A stretch of DNA of 64,000 bases. Source: Calycina herbarum. Taxonomy: Eukaryota; Ascomycota; Leotiomycetes; Helotiales; Pezizellaceae. The notes below the pieces were generated by a model. The model had not been told where the DNA came from. It worked only from the letters and a program-made list of their open reading frames with translations, and made no database searches. How positions within the stretch are numbered: the first letter of the stretch is position 1; each line of letters begins with the position of its first letter. The stretch lies in contig LLEY01000208.1 in NCBI GenBank assembly GCA_001414485.1, positions 1 through 64,000 of the forward strand, given 5' to 3'. The position numbers and the translations under genes are program-made. This document shows, piece by piece, positions 32,587 to 44,475 of the stretch.

Positions 32587-34559
32587 ATGTCACTCTACGC
32601 CATGTCTGACGATCCAAATCCACCGCGTGCCTTTCATTGCCATGTCTCTCAAGATCAAGAAAAGCCACCAATCCAGAGCGAGCAACCGAAATTGTCCCAG
32701 AAGCAGATTTTACGACCCTCAATTCAGCACAAACTTGGAAGGGATGAGGCCAGTGCCGCAACGACGGGTTCATATGAGGGTCGGTCTATAGCCGACGTGC
32801 ACTCCCACGCAGGTCAAGAAAGCGGCTTGATCAGAAAGCAGAAAATCACTCGAGAACCGAAGCCAGATAACGATGTTTCTGAAACAACGCGCAAGAGAAG
32901 AGCTGCAACGGAAAAGAAGGCGGGTGAGAAAAGGCGCATGAAGGAGGTTCAAGAACGACGAATCGAGCATCTCCAAAAAAACGGGATTGAACGACCGGAA
33001 GGTCCTTGCGAATCATGTAAGGACCGCGGCACAATATGTAAGATATCTATAGATTCTTCATCGAGGAGTTCAAAGTGTCTGTGCTGCCTACAATCCACAC
33101 GCATGTGTAATTTTCCAGATTTGAGAGCGGCTGTCCCTGAGACGATCGTCACATCCAAAGAACGGAAGCTGCCCAACAGACAATCACATCAAGTTTATTC
33201 GCTCCCATGGTATCGGGGGCTCTCGAAGAGTGAGAAGAGCAAGGTGCTGGTAGAACTTATAAAGAGCAACAATCGGTACCTGAAATCAGGAACACTTCGT
33301 CTTCCCGGTCCCTGCCGACCTTGCTTCGTATTGAACTTGGAATGCTGGGTGATTAAGGAAGGTTCAGTGGCATCCCAACTGTCAGAAAGTAAACGATGCT
33401 CCAATTGCCTGGATGATACAATCAGCCATAGCATGAGGTCCCAATTAAAAGGACCTTTGAGGTGCTCCGATGACCAGGAAGAGAGTGTTCCTCGGCAGGT
33501 GTGCGTCTCTATTGCCATCCCTGGAGCCAACCGACATTCACAAAGATTTCACCGAAAACTTTTCCCTGATATCTTTGCGGTTGACGACCCGGTGCGCTTG
33601 ATGCCCTCAGCACTAAACGATGACACCAAACTCGCACGTGAATTGTATCAATTCATTGAACATTTGTCTCTTCAAGTCGATATGTTCCACGTAACGCGGT
33701 CGAGTTCCCCGCTTCCCTTCAGTCCTGCTAATATTTTGCGGCTGCTCAAACTATCCCCCGAGGACACCTCGCTTCCCACAGTAGCAAAAGCGATTGAACA
33801 GGGTCTGGGAATCGAAGGTGGTCTAAAACCCACGGAATTCAGTGAAAAGATTTGCCAACTCGAACTTGACGGCTGTAGTCTCTTCGGTACTCCCCATGGT
33901 TACTTCTCTCCTCCTACTCGACCTGATAATGGACATGAATGCATTCTCTCGCGGTAGCATCCCCACCAGGACTGAGATCGTTCTGACCACTATTCGGAAT
34001 GTTTTCCCTTCACAGTATCTTGGTAAGAGCGTCCATTGCAGTTCCACATGGCGTACGATTACTGACTCCTACCCCAGAGCAGGGTTGGAAAGAAAAGGTC
34101 AAGGAGAATTTCTATCAGTTATCCTTATCGTCTGTCTCCCTTGACCGCGACCCGGAACTCTCGATGCAGCTGAACAGCATGGCAGAGGTAGCAGCAGAGA
34201 ATCTGTTTCAGATCCTCAAGCCTCTTTTCACCATGGGCCTGACGGCCGTAGCTGAGCCGGAACTGGAGGATTTTCGATACATATGTTCAAGTATTGCGGA
34301 GGTTGCAATAAGGCTCAAAGTCCAGCTTTTCGCGAGAAGTAGAAGCAATCGAATAATCTTTTTCTGGTCGTCTCCAGGGCAGAAATTCGATCACACATTG
34401 CACAACCCTTGCGATGGTAGCGGTGATACAATGGGAGAGGCCCGAAAGGTAAAAATCGCTCGGTTTTGGGGCATCGAAAAGAGAGATCTGGAGACTGGTC
34501 AATATAGTATCCTTGCGAAGTCCGAGTGCGAACTGGTTGAAGTGGAAGACAGCAAGTAG
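32587..34559 (+). CDS. Protein with Zn2Cys6-type cysteine cluster
   Basis: Exon 1 runs from ATG 32587 to a donor somewhere in 33887-33953; the last exon is 34078-34559 (starts EQGWKEKVKENFYQL). Splicing at 33888 (phase 1) keeps the frame, but the donor is weak and other choices exist. After a basic region (ETTRKRRAATEKKAGEKRR) comes C-x2-C-x6-C-x12-C-x2-C-x6-C (GPCESCKDRGTICK ... CLCCLQSTRMC), which fits the spacing of fungal Zn2Cys6 DNA-binding clusters. A second, looser Cys cluster follows at about residues 237-300 (GPCRPCFVLNLEC, CSNC). The rest is helical without known domain. Having the cluster in mid-protein rather than at the N-terminus is unusual. DNA binding is inference from the cysteine spacing. 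Confidence 0.7.
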
Positions 34560-34689
34560 ATGTTTTGGCTGTGGTTCATAATGTGCGTATTTCAGGTTCC
34601 CACACAAAATCCTTCTTGTCCTGCGCCACAACCTGCGCCACACTGTCCTCCCCCCATATAAGAAAATTACCATCCGAAAACCCAAAAAC

Positions 34690-35200
34690 ATGCCAATTTA
34701 TACCTTTAGTTGCGGTGACAATCGCGGCGACCAAAAGTTCGCCCAGGCACTTGCAAACCTCCACGCCGAAACATTCCACACAGACCCTTCACTCGTGCGA
34801 GTAAAATACGTCATAAAAGCTGTAGCACAAGCTAGATGGGGCTATGTAGGTTTTTGGGCTTGTCTATATATAGGGCTTTACTGATATTACATCAAAGGGC
34901 GGAACAGGATTCAAACCCTCTACAAGCTTCTTCAAACAACCTCAAACAACTGAGTATGCGGTCGCTAAAGTTCCCTTTACTGGTTCCGCCGATGAGTGGA
35001 AAGAATATTGTTACAAGGTTGTCAAACTTTGGGGGCCTAGGTTAAGGACTATTTATTTGCAACGAGTGGATATGAAGTTCGAGATTGGGGATGAGGGAGC
35101 GGACGGGAAGACAATTGGAAGTGAGAAGAAGGATGTGGCGCATGGCGAAACCTCGCGGGCTGAAGAAAGCGACGCCCCTCCGGCATACGAAAAGTCCTGA
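34690..35200 (+). CDS. Tautomerase-like protein (cis-CaaD-like family)
   Basis: Two exons in phase: 34690-34845 and 34898-35200, with a 52 bp intron; 152 residues. The start MPIYTFSC gives Pro as residue 2, which becomes the N-terminal catalytic proline once Met is removed. ALANLHAETFHTDPSLVRVKY fits helix and strand of the first beta-alpha-beta unit. The middle (AVAKVPFTG and CYKVVKLWGPRLRTIYLQRVDMKFEIG) fits the second half of fungal cis-3-chloroacrylate dehalogenase-like tautomerases. The last 30 residues are hydrophilic and end PPAYEKS. Substrate is unknown; many of these proteins have only side activities. The gene starts 130 bp after the preceding gene's stop. Confidence 0.72.
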
Positions 35201-35431
35201 TACATGTAAATCGCAAGATGTTCCTTTGTTAAATGTTGTAGTGTTAGTTAGAGTTGATAGCTATCATGTGGGTTCTTTGTTACTTTCTGCTTTCGGTTAA
35301 TACGAAGGTCGTAACTTCAAACTTCTCTTGTTTCCTGTCGTAACCACACAATTTGACCTAAGTCCTTTTGAAACAATATCAAATCCGGACGAGTGGTTCA
35401 ATGATCTCGTCTATCCTATGCCAACTCAAAT

Positions 35432-36775
35432 ATGTCAGGGTATCTCGAACACTTCGAACCACCAAGACTGACTCCTCGACGAAGCATTGCTAGAATCGAT
35501 GAAATTCCAGACCAGCCAGTACTCACCAAGCGGCGGGGTTCCAAGAGATCTCAGATTGCGGTTCGCTGGTGGAACCCGCTTTCGTACGCAATTGGGAAAT
35601 TTGCCATATGGTCAATTCTCATCCTGCTGCCGTCCTATGCCATCTTATCTTCATTCCTTGGAAGTTCGGTGATGAGTGAACATGAATATCTTGACAGCAT
35701 TTCCTTCTTTTCAAAACCTGTTAATCTTAGGATGGCACAAGCCAAGTTATCAAGTTTATTTCAGATGAAAAAATCACAACATTGGGTACTTGCCAAGGAA
35801 GACGCGATATATGAAGAGATGAAAGACCAAATGTTCAGCCACCTCGAAAAGTACACTGAAACTCTGGATTTTGTCTCTGAGAAAGAGCCGAACGAAAAAG
35901 ATACAATATGGGGTTATATCTCTAAGGATAAAGATAGAAAAAGTTACCAAGAGAATTTATTGTCAGCACTGGGGAAATTTCAAAGATTCATGGAGATGAC
36001 ACCAACCACCTTCCCCAACACAACTAGCATACCAACTCGATTCAGAAGGCTAGAGTCACGAAACAGATTGATTAAGTGGCATGATCACCCTATAAATCCT
36101 TTTCAACTAGGTGTCGCAGAGGGACCACTTCAAACACTTCATCGTGAAGTGAGACAAGTTACAAGTCATCTTCTCATCGCGGCGTATTCTCTTGAGAAAT
36201 GGGAAAAGTGCCTATTAAACTTGTTCAAGCGCAAATACTCGCTCAGTAAACTCCAGTATTCAGATACCTTATTCCTCGAACTACTTACTAAAATATTCGA
36301 AGTTTACAAGGAGAATTCGGATTTAGGCAAGGACTTTCTACCTAAGACCTTCAACTGGGTCTACAATAAAAACGACTACCTTCAAACCCTAGAGACTCAA
36401 AAAGATGCAGCTTTCAATCAGCTCGATATTTTAGATCAGAGTATCAATATACTCAGCAAAAGTGTTTCAAAAACACTCAGAGACTACGTACCGCGGACTC
36501 GAGGAAAAGAAACATTGACAATCCCGACCTTGGGAAGAAAGATTTACAAAGATATTGAATGGATAAACTTATTTCTTTTTCAGAAGCAATTGCAGTCCCT
36601 TTCTACTCTTGTTCAGGAAGCGAAGAAAAGAAAATTTGTTTTGCTATCTCATTGGGAAAAGCAGGTTGAATTTCTACAGAATATGCCCCATAATAATGTT
36701 TTCACTATGAAGGAAATTGAGATGGATCTTGACTTGGCGAAGAAAGTTATTGAAACTCCTTTGAATGGAGATTAA
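35432..36775 (+). CDS. Hypothetical membrane-anchored protein
   Basis: Single exon, 447 residues, not recognised. An N-terminal cytosolic-type segment of about 50 basic residues (LTPRRSIARIDEIP, KRRGSKRSQ) precedes one membrane helix (about residues 56-76, AIWSILILLPSYAILSSFLG). The remaining 370 residues are highly charged and mostly helical, with long K/E/L-rich stretches suggesting coiled coil. The layout fits a type II membrane protein. The start is the first ATG of the frame. No paralogue in the window. Confidence 0.72.
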   Translation: MSGYLEHFEPPRLTPRRSIARIDEIPDQPVLTKRRGSKRSQIAVRWWNPLSYAIGKFAIWSILILLPSYAILSSFLGSSVMSEHEYLDSISFFSKPVNLRMAQAKLSSLFQMKKSQHWVLAKEDAIYEEMKDQMFSHLEKYTETLDFVSEKEPNEKDTIWGYISKDKDRKSYQENLLSALGKFQRFMEMTPTTFPNTTSIPTRFRRLESRNRLIKWHDHPINPFQLGVAEGPLQTLHREVRQVTSHLLIAAYSLEKWEKCLLNLFKRKYSLSKLQYSDTLFLELLTKIFEVYKENSDLGKDFLPKTFNWVYNKNDYLQTLETQKDAAFNQLDILDQSINILSKSVSKTLRDYVPRTRGKETLTIPTLGRKIYKDIEWINLFLFQKQLQSLSTLVQEAKKRKFVLLSHWEKQVEFLQNMPHNNVFTMKEIEMDLDLAKKVIETPLNGD

Positions 36776-38369
36776 GCGAGAGAGTACCATATGCTGCAAG
36801 AACAGGGATTGAAGGCTTTTCAGTGTGTAGATTCTAGGTACATGTGTAATTTACACAATAGTTGGTGACCTGTCTTCAAAACATATGCCACCATCTTGGG
36901 AATTCTCCAGCCCTTAATTAAATCACCATCGCCCCAACAAAAGCTCCCCCTAAGTTTTTTTTAAAAACTAGAGGTTGACGAAAGGCAATTTTTTGAACTT
37001 CTAGAAAGAGAATTCAGAGTCATGGTGGACTGGCTTTTTGTAAGGAGGAAGATCGGTTCGGTCTCGCAAATAGGTATTTCTCTCTCTAAGAAACCCACTC
37101 GCGATGGACATGAAGAAAACAAAGACAAGAAATGACAAGATAACTTGACTTTCTTTACCACTCATCATCGTATCGCGTAATTTAGACATCGTTAAGTAGT
37201 GATATATAGAAGTTAGAGAAAACAGGGTTTTGGCGGACTCGCAGAGCTAGTTGGTAACACCTCACTCCGTTAATCTATATAATTAATTATATTCTGTAAC
37301 AACCAACGGTCGCAAACACTTACTTTCTTTCTAGTGTCGTAAATCTAAGTGCTTACAATCATATTCTCGAAGGAATAAATATTCAAAGTCGTGGGTGGAA
37401 ATGTATACTTTATTGAAGTGGTGCCGTTGGTGGGTCCGTTTTGAGCCTTATAAAAGATAGGAAACATGAGTCTGGACACCTATTATCTCATAAGGCCACT
37501 CATTGAATGCTTGATCTTCTCCAAATCTATATATGATTTTTGTTTATTAAACTATGTAGGAAAAGAATAAACAAGTTGAATATCTCATGTGGTTGACTTG
37601 ATATATTATTATTTGGAGGTGTTGAGGAGTGGGCAAGAAAAACAAGGGTTAAATTTAGAGCAACACGCCGACGAGTAATTGTTGAGACAACGAATTGTGT
37701 CACTACTGCACAGTATTAATGAGGTGTTGCCGTCACAACTTTTGAGGTGCTTTTGGTACATTGTGCGCATCTTTTAGCCATACGATCTTGTCTTTATGTA
37801 GGACTGTAACCTTCGAAAGGATCTGGGAAATCTAGTGGGGCCCAGGTTCTATGATACACGGGAGTGCTTGCGCACCTCTGTTTTAGTTCACTTGGTGTAT
37901 ATAGAACTTTCCCGTCCAAGGCTCGAGTAAGAGTACGTGAACTCCCCTTGCATTGTCAAGTAAAAGGTATCGATGAAGCCCTTGAGGTCTCGAAACGTTT
38001 TTTGTCCAATGGGTATCAACATCATTCTCAGCAGCCATCTATTTCTTGCCAAACCACAAAGGAAAGTCATATGGATGACCGAACACCCAAGAAGTGGGGG
38101 GTCAATTCACTCGATATCGTCTTACGAAAGTGTATTGATTCAACAACTACATAATTGACCTTTGCGAACCATTCCACAAGTCGAAAAGTCAATTCCTCCA
38201 ATGTCGCATAATACAAAGAACCGTCAACGAACCCAAACCAAATTAACCTACAAACTCAACCCTACGATACACAGTATACTTCGCGTCAGTCTTGTAGATA
38301 TTCTATACATTAGACCTCAAATTTTTGTTTCACGCAAGAAACAGACATATAAAAGAAGTAGAAGTAGAT
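36776..38369. other. Intergenic region, 1.6 kb, no gene recognised
   Basis: A minus-strand frame of 62 codons at 37001-37189 has a hydrophobic stretch and an upstream TATA-like run, but it is too short to support alone. Frames at 37864-38158 are not protein-like. Confidence 0.4.
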
Positions 38370-39125
38370 AAGCAGGAAGTATCATTATTATCTATTTTCT
38401 TGCTCTCAAGGCAGAAGAGTAGCAGATTTAGAGTAGTTTTTTTTTGTTGCCTACTAGGCTACTACTATTCTTCAAGCTACAGTTTGTTTTAATAGGCCTG
38501 AGAAACAGTAGAGACTTCTTCAAATAACTCTTAGAGAGCTCATATTTCCTCAGATATAATCTTTATATAGTAATTAGATAAATTTAATAAAGTTAAAAGT
38601 ATATAAAATTATAAAGTACTAAAAACTTCTCTATACTTGTAGTTATTAAATAGAATTCCTTAGCATACTTAGGGTAATTGAGTCAATTAAATAAAGCTAA
38701 GAGCTTTTGAGATTATAAATTTCTAGATACTTTTAGTTTTTTAAAATGCTTCTTTAGAAAAATTAGAGTCATTGTGTTTATTATATATAGTTGAGCTCTT
38801 TTGACATGAGATATAAAGCTAAATATATAGTTATTTAATATAATTTTCTAAAAATTTAGAGTACTTAAGTTATAAAGATAAAGTTCTACTTCTTTAAAAA
38901 TCATCTAATACTAGATACTAATCTAAAGAATTGTTATTTAAAGAAGTTTTTATAATTATTTCGACAAATAGAGTTAATCATATAAAGTTTCGAGATATTT
39001 CGAAGTAATTCTAGACAAGTTATAAGAGATACTTGTGTAAAAGTCTTTATCTAATTCAATTGTCAGAGATTTTTAGAATAATGAAATCAAAGAAAGATAG
39101 TTACTAGAATAAAAGAATCTAAACT
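38370..39125. repeat. AT-rich island inside the gene region, probably an old RIP-damaged repeat
   Basis: AT content jumps sharply at about 38,370 and falls again near 39,120. TA steps are very frequent, as in the flanking repeats. No element family or inverted ends were identified. Confidence 0.5.
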
Positions 39126-39437
39126 ATCACGTCTGCTCATTATATCAAGTTCAAGGTCCCAGCGTATTCAGTGAATCTGGTAAAGAGTGGGGTTATCTTA
39201 AGCGAGAAATGCACCGGCCAACTAAAAGCGCAAACACAAAGTGAAAGACAACAACAGAGAAAAGACGATAACAGAACAAGAAAACAAAAGACCTGTTGGT
39301 CCGGCGAATGGCTTCTGAACCGCAGATCAGGCTCCTGTAGCAACCCACTAATCTCTACATGCTCCTCCAAAAAACACCTTCAACCGCCCACCCACCCCGT
39401 CCTGTCCAACGTTTGCCCACTGGGCTATACAACTACC

Positions 39438-41216
39438 ATGTCCATGTGGATTCCAGCACCATTTCCTGCAAACCGCCAGCCTCAAGCCACGAATCTGCAG
39501 AAACAAGCTATCTATAATATCGAACGTCTCGCCCGCCTCCCCAACCAAAGCAGTATATTCCCAGATGCGCCCAACACCAAACACCTACTCAAAGACTACA
39601 ACGTCTCCCATCGCCGCCGCTATGCTGCCAGATTCCAGTCCTCCCCCTTGAACCCGAATCCGAACAATACATCTGCGAGTCCTGTCATAGATCCAGAGAT
39701 CGCGGTACCGCAACAAATTATCCATTTGGCTAACGCCCATGTCAAGAATCCCTCCAAGACCTTCCTTCTTCTCTGCGATATTGGGGTGTCTAGAGATGTT
39801 AACATCCGCGAAGGATGGGAGGGTGCTTTGGATTTGAAGGATATGAGGAATGCGGAGGCTTTTGCTATGACTGCTGTGGGAGAGGTTCAGGAGGGACGTG
39901 ATCGGTGTGACCAGTGCCAAAGAGTAGAAGGGCCATTTACAGAATGTGTGGTGGTTTCAGGATGTGAGAAGGGTGCTTGTGGTTGCTGTGTCTACGGTTC
40001 TGGAGATGGAAACCCTAAGTGCTCCTTGTGGTTTGGGAAAGGCTTTGTGCCAAAGGAGAAGATCGAAAAGGCTAAGAATGGCCATAAGAAGTTGGACACA
40101 ACAGCGATAGAAGAAGCTATTGAGAGAGGTATGTAAAACCTATTCCTTTGCGGATTATTTCATCTTTTGCTAACAAAATTAGGGTTTGCACAGAGATTCA
40201 ATACCGACGGGCCCCCTCCTAGATTTCCCCCTGAACTTACAAGGCTGTCCTGGGAAGAGTTCGATGCAAGGGGCGTTGTTCTTCAAAATGCATTTGATCG
40301 CATTGAAAAAGAAGTTATTGAGCGACAGGCACTTCACAAAGTGAATATCAGCAAGTATCGCAAGTTCGATGAAATGACAAATAGACAGCTGCTTTCTACT
40401 TGGGATGCGCTCTCAATTGAGCTTACGGATTGGAAGAGAGTAATGACTGCTAAGCGTTTGCGCCTTTGGGATGGGTGGTATCGCGAAGCGAATGAAGAGG
40501 AAAAAGAGGATACGAAAGATGGAGAGGCAAGAAATACCAAGGAAGAGACTAGAGAGGAGGATAGAGCAGAAAATGCAGAGGTTAACGAAGGAAATGCGAG
40601 GCATACCAAAGAAGAAGAGACCAAGGCCATCAAAAATATCCTAGGCTGGCTCACACAATGCACTGAGCAGCAGGCGAAAGCAGAATCAATGGGGGATACG
40701 ATGGAAGAGACGACAGATGCTGGAACACAAGTACAGCAGCCCCTTTTGGAAAGCGTCGAAATCGAAACTGGTCACCTTGAGAATAGCCAAGATATCACCG
40801 AAGTCGAATTGACGGAAGTTGAGTTTGGCGAAACAGCTGGCACGAAAGATGGCATGCAAGAAAGCCAAATTACCACAGGACTCGGCATGACAATGAACGA
40901 AGAGAATCTACATGAGTATCAGCAACAGGGAGATCAACAGCAATTGATTACGGAAAATAGCCAACCTCTCGTCCGACTCGATGACCCATTGTTCTCGGAG
41001 TGTGCACTTCAGCAAAAGAGTATAGAAACCAGCCAATCTGTCGCCGGATTTGATGAGCCATTGATGTCGGAGGATGGAATTCAGCGTCTATTTGAACAGC
41101 AATTGAAGGAAACCCAACAAGCAGGAAAAAGAAACAAAACCCTTCCCGATAACGATAACGATGAGACCTCCACCGAACCTAGACAATCGAAGAAATTCAA
41201 AAGCTCGGCGGAATAG
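39438..41216 (+). CDS. DUF3716-like protein with cysteine motif and long charged tail
   Basis: Two exons in phase: 39438-40128 and 40183-41216, with a 54 bp intron; 574 residues. The start is the first ATG in frame (MSMWIPAPF). Residues 155-200 carry CDQCQRVEGPFTECVV, then GACGCCVYGSGDGNPKCSLW: the C-x2-C ... GPF-x2-CV ... C-x2-C ... CS pattern of the fungus-specific DUF3716 family, probably a metal-binding module. A helical region with WEEFDARG and RRLRLWDGWYRE-like sequence follows, then a long E/T/Q-rich, low-complexity tail. The end is KKFKSSAE, a possible nuclear signal. Function is unknown. Confidence 0.8.
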
Positions 41217-41566
41217 ATGTATTGTAAAAAGGAAGGAGGGGAATTGCTCTATTATATGAAACAATATAGAAGAACGGGTAGTGTGTTTTTGCACTGGGTC
41301 TTGGCGGGTATGATAAATCATAGATTCGGGTGGATGATTTCAACTAATGACACTGGTGTGGGATCAAGAGCAATTTGAAAGGCATGAACTGAACCGAGTA
41401 TCAGACAGGCAAGAAATCTCATGGAGTGTTTTGTGTGAGGTCGTAGTGTAGTATTTTTCATGTATCATCATGTATTTCCATTTCCCGCCCCCTCAAGGCA
41501 GCCAACGACCCCTATCCCTCACCCATCTCCACCAGCCTTTACCGTACCATTTCCCATGATCCCCGT
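41217..41566. other. Intergenic region between convergent genes
   Basis: Holds both 3' ends; nothing else is seen. Confidence 0.4.
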
Positions 41567-43326
41567 TTAACAAGGCGCGTGGGTCTTCCCCTCCTTCCCC
41601 TGCAAACTATGTTTCTCATTCTTATAATGCTGAGTCCCATGTTCCTTCCGTCCCTTCGAGGAATTAACAGCATGTTTCCAAATAAACATATTATGCTTCT
41701 TAATATCCTCGCGATCCATCGCATCAAGCACACCAACGCAAAGCTTAATATCCTCAAGAAGCTGATCACATCGACTTTTACTAAAGTCCTCTCTTACCAC
41801 AACACGTAACATCTTGAGATCTTTGGTGTGCGGTGCCATGGTGTAGGCAGGAACAACCCAAGAGCGTTGACGCAGTTGATGCGCGAGTGCGAATTCGTCG
41901 TAGTGCTTCTTTGAAGCCGGGTCGAGGCGGAAGGCTACTAGGGGGAGACCGCGGCCGTTGGTTTCGGACATGATTACGAAACCTAGTTGGGAGAGGGAGG
42001 ATGAGAGGTAGTCAGCTGTTCGGGTGAGGTTGGACATTATGGCGCGGTAACCGTGTTTTCCGAGGCGGATTAGTTGGTAGTATTGTCCGATGACTTGGGA
42101 GGCTCCCTGTTAAACGAGTTAGTATGAGTTCAACTGAGGAAAGTATGGTTTGAATACCTTGGAGAAATTGAGAGTGAAAGAAGCTTGATCAGCACCAAGG
42201 TAGTTGATGTTGAAGACCAATTCCTTGGGGAGATACTCCGGTGCTCTCCAGACGATCCATCCCACACCTGGGTATACGAGACCATATCTATTTTAAAGTC
42301 AGCAACCAACCCTCTTGAGATTCGATAAGAAGACTTACTTATGACCAGAAGTATTAATCGAAATCACCTTCTCAAGTCTAAAATCCCACTCCAACTCCGG
42401 AACCACAAAAGGAGCCACGAATCCACCACTAGCAGCATCAATATGAATAACCGTATCAATCTTCCTCTCAATAAGCAAATCATTGACCGCCTTAGCATCC
42501 TCATACTCTCCCGTGTACGTCGTTCCCAAAATAACACAGATGCCAATGGTATTCTCGTCCACCAACTCAACCGTCTCGACGGGGTCAATAACAAATCGTT
42601 CTGGTGTGCAGTAGACGTATTTCTCCTCGACCTCGAAGTATCTAGCTGCCTTCTCCCAGCAGACTTGGACTGCGGAGGACATGACCATGTTTGGTTTATC
42701 GTATGGTTTTCCAGCAGCCTTACGGGCGTTTTGCCATCGCTTCTTCATTGCCAGAACTGCCAACATAATGGCCTCTGATGACCCGACTGTACTTGTACCG
42801 ACCGAGGCGGACTCATTGTCATCGACAGGTGCGTTGAAAAGACGACCGATCATGGAGACGCATCGATTTTGGATATCGGCGGATTGGGGGTACTCCTCGT
42901 AATCGATGAAGTTCTTCGAGAAAGACTCGGTCTACATCCCTTCGTCAGCAATTCCCACCCATGGAGAATACTTTCAAACTCACCATCAAATCCTCAACCT
43001 CCTTTTCCATATAAGTAGTAACAAAAGACGCCAAACTGAACCCTCAATTAGCACAGAATCCCTTCTTCTCCACCCTACGAAAACACATACTTAAGCATAG
43101 GATTCCCATCAAGAGATAAATCATCCTTAATCATTCGATACGCAACCTCCTTGGGCATCTCGCCCTCGGGCATCTCATGTTTTGGCAGATCCTGAGCCGC
43201 AAACTTGGAACCGTAAACACTAGTAGTGAATTGACCACTACCCTCTGCCATATCCAGCTTCTCCATTCCCTCAACGAGAGGCTTATTGATCGCCTCATCG
43301 TTGGGAATTGTTGCGAGGTGAACCAT
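41567..43326 (-). CDS. gad: Glutamate decarboxylase
   Basis: PLP enzyme that converts L-glutamate to GABA and CO2, feeding the GABA shunt; cytosolic. Five exons in phase: 43326-43091, 43035-42984, 42931-42339, 42287-42158, 42106-41567; 516 residues, the family's usual size. Key sites: [16 protein letters not shown] near the N-terminus; [30 protein letters not shown], with the Asp that contacts the PLP ring nitrogen; and INTSGHKYG, whose Lys forms the Schiff base. That Lys codon is split by an intron. The C-terminus is K/H-rich ([13 protein letters not shown]) and could be a regulatory tail. It is transcribed away from the phosphate carrier gene's 3' end, on the same strand. Confidence 0.96.
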
Positions 43327-44475
43327 GATTGCGGTGTCGTAGTTCGTAGTTCGTAGTGGGGTAATGTCGTTGAATTTGCAATGGAAAGTTGGATGCTTGC
43401 TCGTCCTTTGCGAGTTTGAGAGAAAGAGAATTGAGGAAGAGAAGCGAGGAAGAGAAGCGAGGAAGAGAAGCGGTGAAGGAGAAGGCGCTCACTTTTAAAA
43501 GAGGAAGGAGGCGAGAGGGGAGTGTGTGAATAAGAGGAGGCCCAAATCGAGGGGTTTTTATTCAAGCTACATCATGCAGCTGGGACTGGAACACCTCAGC
43601 TCCACCTCAGCTCAACAGCGGGGTTAATGCACGCATTCCGTACCAATCTCCAATCCTGCCGGACCAGGATGCGAGCTGTTTCAACCTTGGCACAAAAGCT
43701 TAGCAGAGCTCCATATAACCCATTTAATGTCAAGTCCTCGAATCTTGATTCGCTACATCTCCTCATCTCCTGAACTCCTTCCAGGTTATGGGTTTGATGT
43801 TGGCTGGCGCACTTCAACTCGTTGATTCCGAACCGCCAACGTCATCACAGCCCGTTGAAGGAGAAACCGTGGTTGTAGGCACCGTCAAGGTGCTTTTGAA
43901 ATCTAATCTTACGCAGCTCTAATACTGTTGTTATATAATAAGGACAAATCAAAATTCAGTTTTTTTTATTGTGGGGTATGCTAGACGATGACTGCATAAC
44001 ATATGCGGGAAACAACACTCACCTTAGTTGAACAACCCAGGGCACAACCCAGGGCACCGTACATTAACGTCAGACAACATGACGGAATTGTGTTGTACAA
44101 ATATCCCGGGGAAGAAGAGGAGAATGAAGTAATATGGCATTAAATTGAAAATTTTAAATGCATTCGATTCTAGATCCTTGAGATATGTATAGAAGTATCC
44201 CAACGTCTGTTCATTGTAGCTAGTACCAGAACCTATTATTACAAACGCCCGAAGCGAGTCCGCTTTCTTGTACAGCCGGTGAACGTCTATGCTCTAGAAG
44301 TAGTTTGAGAAGAGGAGAAACCAGCCCAAACGATGCATGCAAAAAAAATTCCGAAAGAAATGCATCCCGTATCCATCCCATGTTTCATTGACTATGCAAG
44401 CAGAAAAGCCCACCAGCCTTTTAAAACACCCCGTTTGATGGTCCATATCCCGTTGTTGAACAATTCTATCGTCAT
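43327..44475. other. Intergenic region, 1.15 kb
   Basis: Promoter side of the glutamate decarboxylase gene, with a purine-rich GAAGAGAAGCGAG repeat at 43430-43480 in the probable leader. No other gene is seen; the frame at 43596-43817 is not convincing. Confidence 0.45.

Noticed and set aside
37001..37189. 62-codon minus-strand frame with one hydrophobic stretch and a TATA-like run upstream
   Set aside because: Too short to support without homology; kept only as a remark in the intergenic entry.
37864..38158. Two overlapping plus-strand frames
   Set aside because: Low complexity and no motif; one is probably a shadow of the other.
43430..43500. GAAGAGAAGCGAG-type repeat as a possible CRISPR or satellite
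   Set aside because: Only a few short, imperfect units in a purine-rich leader; eukaryotic context.
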